A DNA stretch of 56,300 nt, from assembly GCF_900753045.1 (NCBI RefSeq), contig NZ_CAADXO010000011.1, forward strand, positions 1-56,300, read 5' to 3'. The stretch comes from an uncultured Phascolarctobacterium sp. Its GTDB lineage: Bacteria > Bacillota > Negativicutes > Acidaminococcales > Acidaminococcaceae. The position numbers and the translations under genes are program-made. Shown in pieces: positions 30,845 to 39,441 of the stretch (its first letter is position 1; each line of letters starts with the position of its first letter). A model generated the notes under the pieces. It saw nothing but the letters and a program-made list of their open reading frames with translations, made no database searches and was not told the DNA's origin.

Positions 30845-32455
30845 ATGACAGAATTGATGGATAAAATTAAGAAACGCCGTACCTTCGCTATTATTTCTCA
30901 CCCTGACGCAGGTAAAACAACCCTTACCGAAAAGCTGCTGCTTTACGGCGGAGCTATTCACCTGGCAGGCTCTGTAAAGGCAAGAAAGAGCAATAAGCAC
31001 GCTGTATCCGACTGGATGGAGATTGAAAAACAGCGTGGTATTTCCGTTACCTCTTCCGTACTGCAATTTGATTACGACGGCTTCCGCGTAAACATTCTGG
31101 ATACCCCCGGTCACCAGGACTTCTCCGAGGATACCTACCGTACACTGATGGCTGCCGACAGCGCTGTTATGCTGATTGACGCTGCTAAGGGCGTAGAGCC
31201 GCAGACCAAGAAGCTGTTCTGGGTTTGCCACCGCCGCCGTCTGCCTATCTTTACCTTTATCAACAAATTGGACCGCTACGGCCGTAATCCCTTCGACCTG
31301 ATGGACGAGCTGGAAAAGGTGCTGAACATCCGCGCGTATCCGATTAACTGGCCTATCGGTATCGACGGCCATTACAAGGGCGTGTACAATCGTCTGGAAA
31401 ACACTATCGAGCTGTTCGAGGACGACACCAGCCATGGTGCAAACAAGCTGAAATCCACCACCGGTTCTTTGGATGATCCCAAAATCAAAGAGATGCTTGG
31501 CGAAGAGCTGTACGAAAACCTGTGCAATGACATCGAGCTGCTGGATATGGCAGGCGATGAATTCGACATGGAAAAGGTTAACACCGGCGAGCTGACTCCG
31601 ATGTTCTTCGGCAGTGCTATGACTAACTTCGGCGTACAGAGCTTCCTGGAAAAATTCCTGGAAATGTCTCCCATGCCACAGCCAAGAATGCTGCAGGATG
31701 GTACAATATTGTCACCGGAGAACGAAAAATTCTCTGCTTTTGTTTTTAAAATCCAGGCTAATATGAATCCTGCTCACCGTGACAGAATTTCCTTCATGCG
31801 TATTTGTTCCGGCGTCTTTGACAAGGGAATGAGCGTTTACCACAAGCAATCCGGTAAGATGGTTAAGCTGGCACAGCCGCAGCAGTTCCTGGCTCAGGAG
31901 CGCACAATAGTGGAAAAAGCATATCCAGGTGACATTATCGGCGTTTTTGATCCGGGTATCTTCGGTATCGGTGATTCCCTGAGCGACAGCAGCCTGAAGC
32001 TGCAATTTGAAGACTTCCCTGTATTCCCGCCGGAAATTTTTGCCCGTGTACAGCCTAAGGACTCCCTCAAACGCAAGCAGTTTGAAAAGGGTATCATCCA
32101 GCTGTCGCAGGAGGGTGCTATTCAGGTATTCCGTCAGGAGGGCGTAGGTCTTGAAAGCTACATCGTCGGCGTAGTCGGCGTACTGCAGCTGGAGGTTCTG
32201 GAATATCGTCTGCTCAACGAGTACAGCTCTAAGCTGCTGATGAATCAGCTGCCGTACTCCGTTGCACGTTGGGTATATGCAGAGGATAAGAAGCTGATTG
32301 AGAATATTAAAGGCTTGGATAACGGAATGCTTGTTTATGATAAAAAGGACAGACCTGTTATTCTTGTAAATAACGAGTGGTCCCTGAATTGGATTCTGGA
32401 ACGAAATCCTGGTATTCAGTTCCTGACGGTACCTGCTGATGTGGAGAAAATCTAA
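30845..32455 (+). CDS. prfC: Peptide chain release factor 3
   Basis: RF3 is the GTPase that removes RF1/RF2 from the ribosome after peptide release. The 536-aa protein has the translational GTPase motifs: G1 SHPDAGKTTLTE near residue 20, switch I KQRGISVTSS, G3 DTPGHQDFSE near residue 90 and G4 NKLDR near residue 144, then the RF3 beta-barrel and C-terminal domains (EGAIQVFRQEG near residue 423). The length is usual for RF3 (about 525-540). AGGAGAG precedes the ATG. Its last codons overlap the start of the histidine kinase gene by 17 bp. Confidence 0.97.
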   Translation: MTELMDKIKKRRTFAIISHPDAGKTTLTEKLLLYGGAIHLAGSVKARKSNKHAVSDWMEIEKQRGISVTSSVLQFDYDGFRVNILDTPGHQDFSEDTYRTLMAADSAVMLIDAAKGVEPQTKKLFWVCHRRRLPIFTFINKLDRYGRNPFDLMDELEKVLNIRAYPINWPIGIDGHYKGVYNRLENTIELFEDDTSHGANKLKSTTGSLDDPKIKEMLGEELYENLCNDIELLDMAGDEFDMEKVNTGELTPMFFGSAMTNFGVQSFLEKFLEMSPMPQPRMLQDGTILSPENEKFSAFVFKIQANMNPAHRDRISFMRICSGVFDKGMSVYHKQSGKMVKLAQPQQFLAQERTIVEKAYPGDIIGVFDPGIFGIGDSLSDSSLKLQFEDFPVFPPEIFARVQPKDSLKRKQFEKGIIQLSQEGAIQVFRQEGVGLESYIVGVVGVLQLEVLEYRLLNEYSSKLLMNQLPYSVARWVYAEDKKLIENIKGLDNGMLVYDKKDRPVILVNNEWSLNWILERNPGIQFLTVPADVEKI

Positions 32456-34094
32456 CGATAATTACAATTACAAATCAGGAAAAACGCTTTCACTTTTACA
32501 GAAAATAGTAGTACTTATTACGCTCGTAGTGTGTATTGCACTGCTGCCGACGTCTTTGTTTACGACGCAGAGGGTAGCGCGGGTAATTTACGACCGCGTC
32601 AGTATCAACGCCGTAAGTATTAACAACATTCTCTGCAACTCTCCGGAAATAAGGGAGAGCCTGGAGAAGCAGAACAAGAAGCCGGAGGATTCCGTAGACA
32701 GCTTTATGGCTGCCTTTGTTAACGATGTTGACCATTCGGATGAAGCGGGCGTAGCGATTTACGACAAGAACCGCCATCTGCGCGTGTTGTATAATCCCGG
32801 CAAGCTGCCGGACTTCGAGCATAGCGCGCGTAATCTGGTAGACAAATATGCGGGACGCAACAATATTTCCTATAAGGAAAACTATGCGATTCCCAATAAG
32901 GCCATAGGCTTTGTCAAAGATGACAACAAGAAAACCATCGGTTATGTTGTTACCGGTTATTCCGACGAAATCGTCAATAACTCAACAATCGACGCGGTTT
33001 TATTCTTGCTGTCTATGACGCTGCTTGGTCTGATTGTCGGCATCTGGGGCGCAATTTATCTGGCGAAAAGGATTAAAAGTGTTCTTTTCGGCTATGAGCC
33101 GGAAGAAATCACCAGAATGCTGCAGGAGCGCGATGTTATTCTTAACTCTGTACGTGAAGGTATTATCAATATCAACAGCAACGGTTGCATTACGCTTGTC
33201 AACTCCGAGGCCCAATTGCTTTTAAAGCAAGCAGGTATTGAAGGAGTTAATGAACTATTTGGAAAATCTGCAAAAGATGTCTTGAAACGTGTGCCGTGGG
33301 ATGATATTATAAAAGAAGGTAAAACTTTAGTTGATGCCAGTGTCAAGATGGGCAATACCGTCTTTATTATTACTGCAGTACCGCTGCTGGAGGGCAAGAA
33401 CATTATCGGTGCCGTGATTACCTTCCGCAAAAAATCTGTAGTAGAAGAGATGGCTAACCAGCTGACAGGCTTTAAAAATTATGCTACTGCTTTAAGAGCG
33501 CAGACACATGAGTTTATGAACAAAATGCATGTGATTATGGGCCTGATCGATATGAAGGCCTATGATGAGCTGAAGAATTTTACGCAGGAAATTGCCTATA
33601 ACAGACAATCTGAGGTTTCTTATGTAGTAACCCGCCTGAAGGATATAACTTTATCAGGCTTTATCCTCGGTAAAATAAGCCGCAGCCGTGAACTTGATAT
33701 CGACTTTTCTTTGACAGAGGAAAGCGAGCTGCACAGCGAGCTGGATGTGCCTTCGGTACATGATATTGTACTGATTGCCGGCAATATTATCGAAAACGCC
33801 TTTGATGCGTTGAAGAATTTTGACGGTGAACGCATTGTAAATCTCTCGATTCTGGATTTTGACCGCGAGATTGTTATTGTCGTGGAGGATTCCGGTCCCG
33901 GTATGAGTGACGAGATACGCGAGCATATCTTCCAGCGTGGCTTCAGCAGCAAGGGCGAAAGCGGTCATGGCTTTGGCTTATATCTGGTTAAGCAAAGCAT
34001 CAATAACCTTAATGGCACCATTACAGTGGAGTCTGCTCCGGGTGAAGGCACTACCTTTATCGTAAGGCTTCCGACCAGGAAAGAGGGGGATTAA
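32439..34094 (+). CDS. CitA/DcuS-type sensor histidine kinase
   Basis: This 551-aa inner-membrane kinase has TM1 at about residues 22-42, a periplasmic PDC/Cache-like sensor (about 45-185), TM2 at about 188-210, a cytoplasmic PAS domain (about 225-330), a SpoOB-type phosphoacceptor segment with H357 in QTHEFMNKMHV, and an HATPase domain (N box IIENAFDAL, G1 DSGPGM, G2 GHGFGLYL). Kinases of this group sense C4-dicarboxylates or citrate. It starts inside the 3' end of prfC; no other ATG, GTG or TTG is available before TM1, so translational coupling is likely. The response regulator follows with a 1-bp gap. Target genes may include TTT-type or other carboxylate transporters; this is not shown here. 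Confidence 0.93.
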   Translation: MWRKSNDNYNYKSGKTLSLLQKIVVLITLVVCIALLPTSLFTTQRVARVIYDRVSINAVSINNILCNSPEIRESLEKQNKKPEDSVDSFMAAFVNDVDHSDEAGVAIYDKNRHLRVLYNPGKLPDFEHSARNLVDKYAGRNNISYKENYAIPNKAIGFVKDDNKKTIGYVVTGYSDEIVNNSTIDAVLFLLSMTLLGLIVGIWGAIYLAKRIKSVLFGYEPEEITRMLQERDVILNSVREGIININSNGCITLVNSEAQLLLKQAGIEGVNELFGKSAKDVLKRVPWDDIIKEGKTLVDASVKMGNTVFIITAVPLLEGKNIIGAVITFRKKSVVEEMANQLTGFKNYATALRAQTHEFMNKMHVIMGLIDMKAYDELKNFTQEIAYNRQSEVSYVVTRLKDITLSGFILGKISRSRELDIDFSLTEESELHSELDVPSVHDIVLIAGNIIENAFDALKNFDGERIVNLSILDFDREIVIVVEDSGPGMSDEIREHIFQRGFSSKGESGHGFGLYLVKQSINNLNGTITVESAPGEGTTFIVRLPTRKEGD

Positions 34095-34095
34095 G

Positions 34096-34800
34096 ATGAT
34101 TAACGTTTTAGTTGTAGAAGATGACCCGATGGTTGCCCAATTACATGAGCATTATCTTAGCCAGATTAAGGGGTTTCAGCTGTGTGATATCGCCGGTAAC
34201 GGAGATACTGCACTGAAGCTGCTGCGTCAGAACAAATACGACTTAATCATTCTTGATGTCTTTATGCCTACTATGGATGGTTTGCAGCTTTTGGCTAAAA
34301 TACGCGAGAGTGGTTATGATGTAGATGTCATCATCGTTTCGGCAGCAAACGATAAGGATAAAATTAAGCTGGCGCTGCGTTTGGGCGCTGTCGATTATAT
34401 TATCAAGCCCTTTGAGTTTGAACGCTTTAACCTTGCGCTGAACAATTATCTGAAGCGTTATCAGATTGTTGAGGAGCAGGGCATCATTAAGCAGGCTGAT
34501 CTTGACACTACTATTATGCGTCAGGAAAATCAGGTTGCGGTAACTCTGCCCAAGGGCCTTGATAAAAACACCTTAGGCACGGTTTGGGATTGCATCTGCA
34601 GTATTGACGGCATGTTTACTACCGAAGAGGTGGCAGGCATGGTGGGAATCTCCCGCGTTTCTATCCGTAAATATCTGGAGTTTTTGAAATCCCTGCACCT
34701 GCTGAAGCTGGACCTGCACCGCGGCAGCGTTGGCAGACCGGTATATAAGTATCTGTGCCTTGACAAGCAAAGCGATGTGCTGAAGGCATATATACAGTAA
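34096..34800 (+). CDS. CitB/DcuR-type response regulator
   Basis: This 234-aa regulator has an N-terminal receiver domain (VVEDDPMVAQLHEHYL, phosphoacceptor D54 in IILDVFMPTMDG, the Ser/Thr switch in IIVSAAND and the Lys in YIIKPFE). The C-terminal winged-helix/HTH domain (about residues 165-225, EEVAGMVGISRVSIRKYLEFL) is typical of regulators paired with DcuS/CitA kinases. AGAGGGGG precedes the ATG. It follows its kinase by 1 bp and ends before a strong terminator, making prfC-kinase-regulator an unusual transcription unit. Confidence 0.95.
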   Translation: MINVLVVEDDPMVAQLHEHYLSQIKGFQLCDIAGNGDTALKLLRQNKYDLIILDVFMPTMDGLQLLAKIRESGYDVDVIIVSAANDKDKIKLALRLGAVDYIIKPFEFERFNLALNNYLKRYQIVEEQGIIKQADLDTTIMRQENQVAVTLPKGLDKNTLGTVWDCICSIDGMFTTEEVAGMVGISRVSIRKYLEFLKSLHLLKLDLHRGSVGRPVYKYLCLDKQSDVLKAYIQ

Positions 34801-34810
34801 AGCAATTCGG

Positions 34811-34850
34811 GTGAACCCTCGGCAGCAAATGCCGCAGGGTTCACTTTTTC
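34811..34850 (+). terminator. Intrinsic terminator after the two-component genes
   Basis: GTGAACCCT (34811-34819) pairs with AGGGTTCAC (34836-34844), with inner CGGCA/TGCCG pairing, followed by T5. Confidence 0.93.
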
Positions 34851-34862
34851 TTGTATACGGAT

Positions 34863-34891
34863 TTGAAATAATTCTCAGAGTAGTGTACAAT
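34863..34891 (+). promoter_or_regulatory. Sigma-70 promoter of the WecG/TagA gene
   Basis: TTGAAA at 34863-34868, 17-bp spacer, TACAAT at 34886-34891. Confidence 0.7.
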
Positions 34892-34928
34892 AGTAGTATT
34901 ATTATGCAGAAAAGAGGGGGCAAAACAT

Positions 34929-35657
34929 ATGCAAGACCCGATTAAAATATTAGGCGTGCCTGTACACGCAATGACGATGCAGGAGGCAGTGAAAACGCTT
35001 GAAGAAAGAATGCTCGCCAAGGAGCAGACCTTCGTTGTTACCGCGAATGCCGAAATCATCATGATGTGCCAGGAAAACGCAGATTACAAAAAAATTATCT
35101 GCGAGGATGCGGAGCTGGTGCTGCCCGACGGCGCCGGTGCCGTGTGGGCAGGCAGACACCTGGGCTACAAGGTGCCGGAGCGTGTAGCAGGCTTTGACCT
35201 GTATAACGAGCTGTTGGATTTATCCGCGCACAAGGGCTATAAGGCGTACTTCTTCGGCGGCAGTCCGGGAATTGCCGAAGCTGCGAAGGCGAAGGCTGAG
35301 GAGCTTTATCCGGGCGTAAAGGTAGTTGGCTGTCACAACGGTTACTTTAAGGATGAGGATGTGCCGCAGATTATTGCGGATATTAATGCCAGCGGTGCAG
35401 ACATGCTTTTCGTTGCCTTGGGCGCACCGAAGCAGGAAAAATGGCTTGTAGCACATCGCGCGGAGCTGAACGCAAAAATTCTGATGGGCATCGGCGGCAG
35501 CTTTGATGTGCTTGCCGGCAAAATGGAGCGCGCACCGAAATGGATGCAGGATGCTTCTTTGGAATGGGCCTTCCGTCTGTACAAGCAGCCTAGCCGTTTT
35601 ATGCGCATGATGGCGTTGCCTAAGTTTGTAATCAAGGTAATGGCATCCAAGTTCTGA
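34929..35657 (+). CDS. WecG/TagA/CpsF-family glycosyltransferase
   Basis: This 242-aa GT26-family enzyme transfers a UDP-activated N-acetylmannosamine-type sugar to a lipid-linked acceptor during surface polysaccharide synthesis. Seen family motifs are VTANAEIIMMCQ near residue 35, LPDGAGAVWAGR near residue 60, YFFGGSPGIAEAA near residue 105 and ADMLFVALGAPKQEKWL near residue 157, the last the catalytic-pocket signature. There is no signal peptide or TM helix; such enzymes bind the membrane by the C-terminus. GAGGGGG precedes the ATG. It is monocistronic, with a promoter and a downstream terminator-like hairpin. The acceptor glycan is unknown. Confidence 0.93.
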   Translation: MQDPIKILGVPVHAMTMQEAVKTLEERMLAKEQTFVVTANAEIIMMCQENADYKKIICEDAELVLPDGAGAVWAGRHLGYKVPERVAGFDLYNELLDLSAHKGYKAYFFGGSPGIAEAAKAKAEELYPGVKVVGCHNGYFKDEDVPQIIADINASGADMLFVALGAPKQEKWLVAHRAELNAKILMGIGGSFDVLAGKMERAPKWMQDASLEWAFRLYKQPSRFMRMMALPKFVIKVMASKF

Positions 35658-35711
35658 TGTTGACTAAAAAATGCTGTGCTTATCAAAAGTGCTAAGAATT
35701 TTACACTTATA

Positions 35712-35740
35712 TAGACAAAAGCAGGTTGGTGTATTATAAT
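35712..35740 (+). promoter_or_regulatory. Sigma-70 promoter immediately before a hairpin
   Basis: TAGACA at 35712-35717, 17-bp spacer, TATAAT at 35735-35740. The predicted +1 falls at the start of the hairpin at 35744. Confidence 0.65.
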
Positions 35741-35743
35741 AAA

Positions 35744-35772
35744 GTGATGGAAGTAGCATTCCATCACTTTTT
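35744..35772 (+). terminator. Intrinsic terminator at the start of the psd leader
   Basis: GTGATGGAA (35744-35752) pairs with TTCCATCAC (35759-35767), followed by T5. It lies directly after the promoter -10 box, so it either ends upstream transcription or attenuates the psd-pssA transcript from its first nucleotides. Confidence 0.85.
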
Positions 35773-35867
35773 ATATCCGCAAAAAACAGACTGCACAGTC
35801 AGTTTGGGAATGTTTGCTGATTTAAGCTGAAATCAAAAGAAATATTCGCAGGAAAGCGAGGCTTTAT

Positions 35868-36497
35868 ATGTTTATTGTAAAAGATGGTTATATTTATGTT
35901 GGTGTTTCTCTGTTGTTGGCTGCAATAGTATACTATTTCTTCGGCGCTGTGTGGGCCGTAATCCCCGTAGTGCTGGCGTTATACTTTGCCTACTTCTTCC
36001 GCGATTTTCACCGCGTTACGCCTTATGATCCCAACATCCTGTATTCGCCTGCAGACGGTACGGTAATGGGCGTAGATGAAATTTTTGATGATGAATATCT
36101 CAACGAGCCTGCGACTAAGGTAACTATCTTCCTTTCCGTATTCAACGTACACACCAACCGTGCGCCGCTCGACGGCGAAATCAAATATCAGCGCTATACC
36201 TGCGGACAGTTCGTGCCTGCATATGAGAAAAACGCTTCTTTTGAAAACGAGCGTCATGCTATCGGTATGGATAACGGCCGTATGCGTTTCCTGGTAATCC
36301 AAATTGCCGGCCTGCTGGCACGCCGCATCGTTTCCTGGGTAACTGTAGGCACCAAGCTCCAACAGGGCGAAACCTACGGCATGATCAAATTCGGCTCCAG
36401 CACGGAGCTGGTTGTGCCCAGAAATGTTGAAATCACCGTTAAGAAGGGTGATAAGGTTGTTGGCGGTATTACCGTAGTGGGGAGGGTTAAAGAATAA
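35868..36497 (+). CDS. psd: Phosphatidylserine decarboxylase proenzyme
   Basis: This enzyme decarboxylates phosphatidylserine to phosphatidylethanolamine at the inner membrane. The 209-aa size is that of the short bacterial/archaeal (PSD-A) type. N-terminal hydrophobic helices (about 8-45) anchor it. Motifs seen: SPADGTVMG near residue 62, FLSVFNVHTNRAP near residue 90 with the catalytic His, and MIKFGSSTELVVP, where self-cleavage between G176 and S177 would create the pyruvoyl group. The GSS in place of the more common GS(T/R) is within the family. The gene shares one base with the pssA start, so the pair is translationally coupled. Confidence 0.95.
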   Translation: MFIVKDGYIYVGVSLLLAAIVYYFFGAVWAVIPVVLALYFAYFFRDFHRVTPYDPNILYSPADGTVMGVDEIFDDEYLNEPATKVTIFLSVFNVHTNRAPLDGEIKYQRYTCGQFVPAYEKNASFENERHAIGMDNGRMRFLVIQIAGLLARRIVSWVTVGTKLQQGETYGMIKFGSSTELVVPRNVEITVKKGDKVVGGITVVGRVKE

Positions 36498-37180
36498 TGA
36501 ACTGGCGTCGTCTGATTCCGAACAGCATCAGCTCTGCGAGCCTTATTTTCGGTGTGCTGTCTATCTTTAAAACTATCGAGGGTGATTTCTTCCTTGCCCC
36601 CGTTTTCATCGTAATCGCTGTGATTTTTGACTCTATGGATGGCCGTGCTGCCCGCGCTCTCGGCGTTGGCGGCGGTGACTTCGGCAAGGAGATGGATTCT
36701 CTTTGCGATATGTGCTCCTTCGGCGTTGCGCCTGCCATCATGATTTATATGTATGGTCTGCAGGATTTGGGCCTTGCAGGTCAGGTTATCGCTGCACTCT
36801 TCGCTGTGGGCGGCTGCCTGCGTCTGGCACGCTTCAACTGCAACACCGGCGTTGTACACGGTTATTTCCAGGGCATGCCTATTCCGGCAGGTGCCTGCTT
36901 CTTGGCAACCTATGTTGTTTCCGGTTATCAGTTCGCTCCGGCTGTGCTGGCAGCAGTTACTCTGGTAATTGCCTGCATCATGTACAGCGAGGTTAAATTC
37001 CCGGATTTCAAGGGCAAGGGTAATCCTATGTACCGTCTGCCCGTAATCATTGCCGTAATCGTCGGTGCCGTAATGCTGTACGAGCGTCCCGGTGCGTGGC
37101 CGTTTGTAGCAATGTTCACCTATACGCTGGCAGGCATTGTAAACCATGTTTACCGTGCTCTTACAGGTAAGAACAAATAA
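36497..37180 (+). CDS. pssA: CDP-diacylglycerol-serine O-phosphatidyltransferase
   Basis: PssA makes phosphatidylserine from CDP-diacylglycerol and serine in the inner membrane, the substrate for Psd encoded just upstream. The 227-aa polytopic protein has the CDP-alcohol phosphotransferase signature D-x2-D-G-x2-A-R-x8-G-x3-D-x3-D, read as DSMDGRAARAL followed by FGKEMDSLCD near residues 42-70, and about six TM helices (family type II). Its ATG uses the last base of the psd stop. Presence of psd-pssA agrees with a diderm Negativicute membrane rather than a typical monoderm Clostridium. Confidence 0.96.
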   Translation: MNWRRLIPNSISSASLIFGVLSIFKTIEGDFFLAPVFIVIAVIFDSMDGRAARALGVGGGDFGKEMDSLCDMCSFGVAPAIMIYMYGLQDLGLAGQVIAALFAVGGCLRLARFNCNTGVVHGYFQGMPIPAGACFLATYVVSGYQFAPAVLAAVTLVIACIMYSEVKFPDFKGKGNPMYRLPVIIAVIVGAVMLYERPGAWPFVAMFTYTLAGIVNHVYRALTGKNK

Positions 37181-37211
37181 TTTGCCGTTAGGGGAGTAAA
37201 GGAGATTTTTG

Positions 37212-38504
37212 ATGTATACAGCTTTTGATATAATCATGATACCTTTGCAGCTATTGATTATATTTTTTACGCTCTACTACTTTTTTGTTTCTTGGTTCGG
37301 CCTGTTCGGCAAGAAGAAGGAAGTTAAGATATATAATGAAAGCAAGACCTTTGCCTTGATTGCCTGCGCGCATAACGAGGAAAGAGTTATTGCTCAATTG
37401 GTAGATAACCTACGCCGTCTGAATTATAATGACGCTTTATATGATATTTATGTTGTTGCGGATAACTGTTCGGATAAAACCGCAGAGGTTGCACGCAAGG
37501 CCGGCGCGCTGGTGCATGAGCGCTTCAGCGAAACCGGTAAGGGCAAAGGCTTTGCTCTCGCGTGGATGTTTGACAGACTGTTCAAGCTGGATAAAAAGTA
37601 TGATGCGGTTTGCGTTTTCGATGCCGATAACCTGGTGCATCCCAACTTCCTGCAGGAGATGAACAGCCGTCTGTGCAACGGCGAACGCATTATCCAAGGC
37701 TACATGGATGCTAAAAACCCGACTGATACCTGGGTAAGCGGCGTATTTGCAATTTCCTTCTGGATTGTTAACCATGTATGGAGCCTGGCAAAGTATAACA
37801 TGGGCCTTTCCTGCTGCCTTGGCGGTACCGGCATGTGCTTTGATACCGAGGTGCTGAAGCGTTACGGCTGGCGTGCAACCTGCCTGACTGAGGATATGGA
37901 ATTCACCATTCAGGCGATGATGGAAGGCATTCCTACAACCTGGGCGCATGATGCAATCATTTACGATGAAAAGCCGCTGACCTTCAAGCAGACCTGGAAC
38001 CAGCGTAAGCGTTGGTCACAGGGCCACTTTGATGTAGCGGACCGCTATCTCATCCCGATGATCAAAAAAGCAATCAAGACACGTAATATCGTCATGCTGG
38101 ACTGCTCTGTGAACCTCATTCAGCCGTACTTCCTGATGATTTCCACGTTCTTCGTGCTTTGCAGCTATGTTTATAACTTCTATCCGTTCTACACCAATAT
38201 TCTGTATACCATTATTCCGGTAGAGGTTTGGACCTTGGTTGGTATCGGCCAGTATATTTTCCCGGTAGCGGTACTGTGGAAAATCCGCGCTTCCTTCAAG
38301 TCCTGGATGTATCTGCTGCTGTATCCGCTGTTTATTTACAGCTGGATTCCTATTACAGCCCTTGGCTGGTGGCACCGCCATGACCATGAGTGGAGCCATA
38401 CGCTGCACACCCGCGGCATCAGCTTCGACGATGTAATTATTCCCGAGGATGCAGTAAATGACGGTCCTAAGGAAGTAGTCTTTGCGAAAAAGGACGAAAA
38501 ATAA
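37212..38504 (+). CDS. Membrane glycosyltransferase family 2 (processive-type)
   Basis: This is a 430-aa inner-membrane GT2 enzyme. TM1 lies at about residues 8-30; the catalytic domain (about 48-290) has ALIACAHNEERVIAQL, the DXD-like FDADN near residue 138, TEDMEFTIQAM near residue 228 and the QRKRWSQGH motif near residue 264 that marks processive cellulose/PNAG-synthase-like transferases; two or three TM helices follow (about 300-395). AAAGGAG supports the ATG at 37212 rather than the TTG at 37209. It follows pssA by 31 bp. The product polymer is unknown; no other polysaccharide synthase subunits are adjacent. Confidence 0.9.
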   Translation: MYTAFDIIMIPLQLLIIFFTLYYFFVSWFGLFGKKKEVKIYNESKTFALIACAHNEERVIAQLVDNLRRLNYNDALYDIYVVADNCSDKTAEVARKAGALVHERFSETGKGKGFALAWMFDRLFKLDKKYDAVCVFDADNLVHPNFLQEMNSRLCNGERIIQGYMDAKNPTDTWVSGVFAISFWIVNHVWSLAKYNMGLSCCLGGTGMCFDTEVLKRYGWRATCLTEDMEFTIQAMMEGIPTTWAHDAIIYDEKPLTFKQTWNQRKRWSQGHFDVADRYLIPMIKKAIKTRNIVMLDCSVNLIQPYFLMISTFFVLCSYVYNFYPFYTNILYTIIPVEVWTLVGIGQYIFPVAVLWKIRASFKSWMYLLLYPLFIYSWIPITALGWWHRHDHEWSHTLHTRGISFDDVIIPEDAVNDGPKEVVFAKKDEK

Positions 38505-38512
38505 GATTTATA

Positions 38513-38543
38513 GGCACTTCCGCGCAAGCGGGAGTGCTTTTTT
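38513..38543 (+). terminator. Intrinsic terminator after the GT2 gene
   Basis: GCACTTCCGC pairs with GCGGGAGTGC around a GCAA tetraloop, followed by T6. Confidence 0.92.
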
Positions 38544-38636
38544 AGTACGCAAGGGCAGGTAAACATGATATAATAAATTTGTTGTGCTTATGCAAATGTT
38601 ATGAAGATGAGCAAAAAGAGCGGAGAGGATATGAAG

Positions 38637-39284
38637 ATGCAGATTAAGGGAATACTTTTTGATTTTGACGGCACTATTGCCAATACCATAGATTTGATTA
38701 TTGCCACCTTTGAGCACACCTGTAGGGAGGTGCTGGGCTTTACGCCGGAGCGCGAAAAGATTGTCGCTACCTTCGGCTTGCCGCTGCCGGAGGCAATGAT
38801 TGCGCTTTCCGGTAAGCCTGAGCTGGTGGAAACTATGCGCGACGCTTACAGAGAATATAATAACGCGCATCACGATGATATGATCCGTCCTATCCCTGGC
38901 GTGCAGGAAACGTTGGAGCAGCTGAAGGCGCAGGGCATTAAGCTGGCAGTGGTCACCTCCAAAAAGCCGCCGATGCTGCGCCGTGGGCTGGACTGCCTGC
39001 AGCTGACGCCGTATTTTGATGCGACTGTTGCTTTGGGCGATACGAAGGAGAGCAAACCGCATCCTGAGCCGATGCTGGCGGCGTGTGCCAAGCTGGGGGT
39101 GCAGCCGGAGGAGTGCCTGTGCGTCGGCGACAGTCCCTTCGATTTGCAGAGCGGACGTAGTGCGGGGGCGAAAACCGTTGCCGTGCGCTATACGGCCTTT
39201 GGCTGGGAGAAGCTGTTGGAGGATGGCAGGCCGGATTTTGTGATTGCTAGGCCGCAGGAGCTGTTGGAGCTTGTGGGGAAGTAA
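38637..39284 (+). CDS. HAD-superfamily phosphatase (Gph/PpaX-like)
   Basis: This 215-aa HAD hydrolase is of the phosphoglycolate phosphatase/pyrophosphatase PpaX group. Motif I is ILFDFDGTIANT (nucleophile Asp and acid/base Asp), motif II VVTSKK, motif III the Lys in KESKPHPEP, and motif IV VGDSPFDLQSG; a helical C1 cap lies between motifs I and II. CGGAGAGG (38621-38628) has best spacing to the ATG at 38637; earlier in-frame ATGs at 38601 and 38631 are possible but less likely. Candidate substrates are phosphoglycolate, pyrophosphate or a sugar phosphate. It is monocistronic, with a long A+T-rich gap downstream. Confidence 0.9.
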   Translation: MQIKGILFDFDGTIANTIDLIIATFEHTCREVLGFTPEREKIVATFGLPLPEAMIALSGKPELVETMRDAYREYNNAHHDDMIRPIPGVQETLEQLKAQGIKLAVVTSKKPPMLRRGLDCLQLTPYFDATVALGDTKESKPHPEPMLAACAKLGVQPEECLCVGDSPFDLQSGRSAGAKTVAVRYTAFGWEKLLEDGRPDFVIARPQELLELVGK

Positions 39285-39441
39285 TCAAAATTTTTACTGA
39301 AAATATATTTGTTAAAACTATTTTTATCGAGTATAATGGACTTAAGAAGTTATGTGTTATATACGTTAACAAGAAATTTCTGTCAAGAATATTTTTAAAG
39401 CTAGTTTTATTATAGATTGTTGATTTGAAGGTGAGTTCCAT

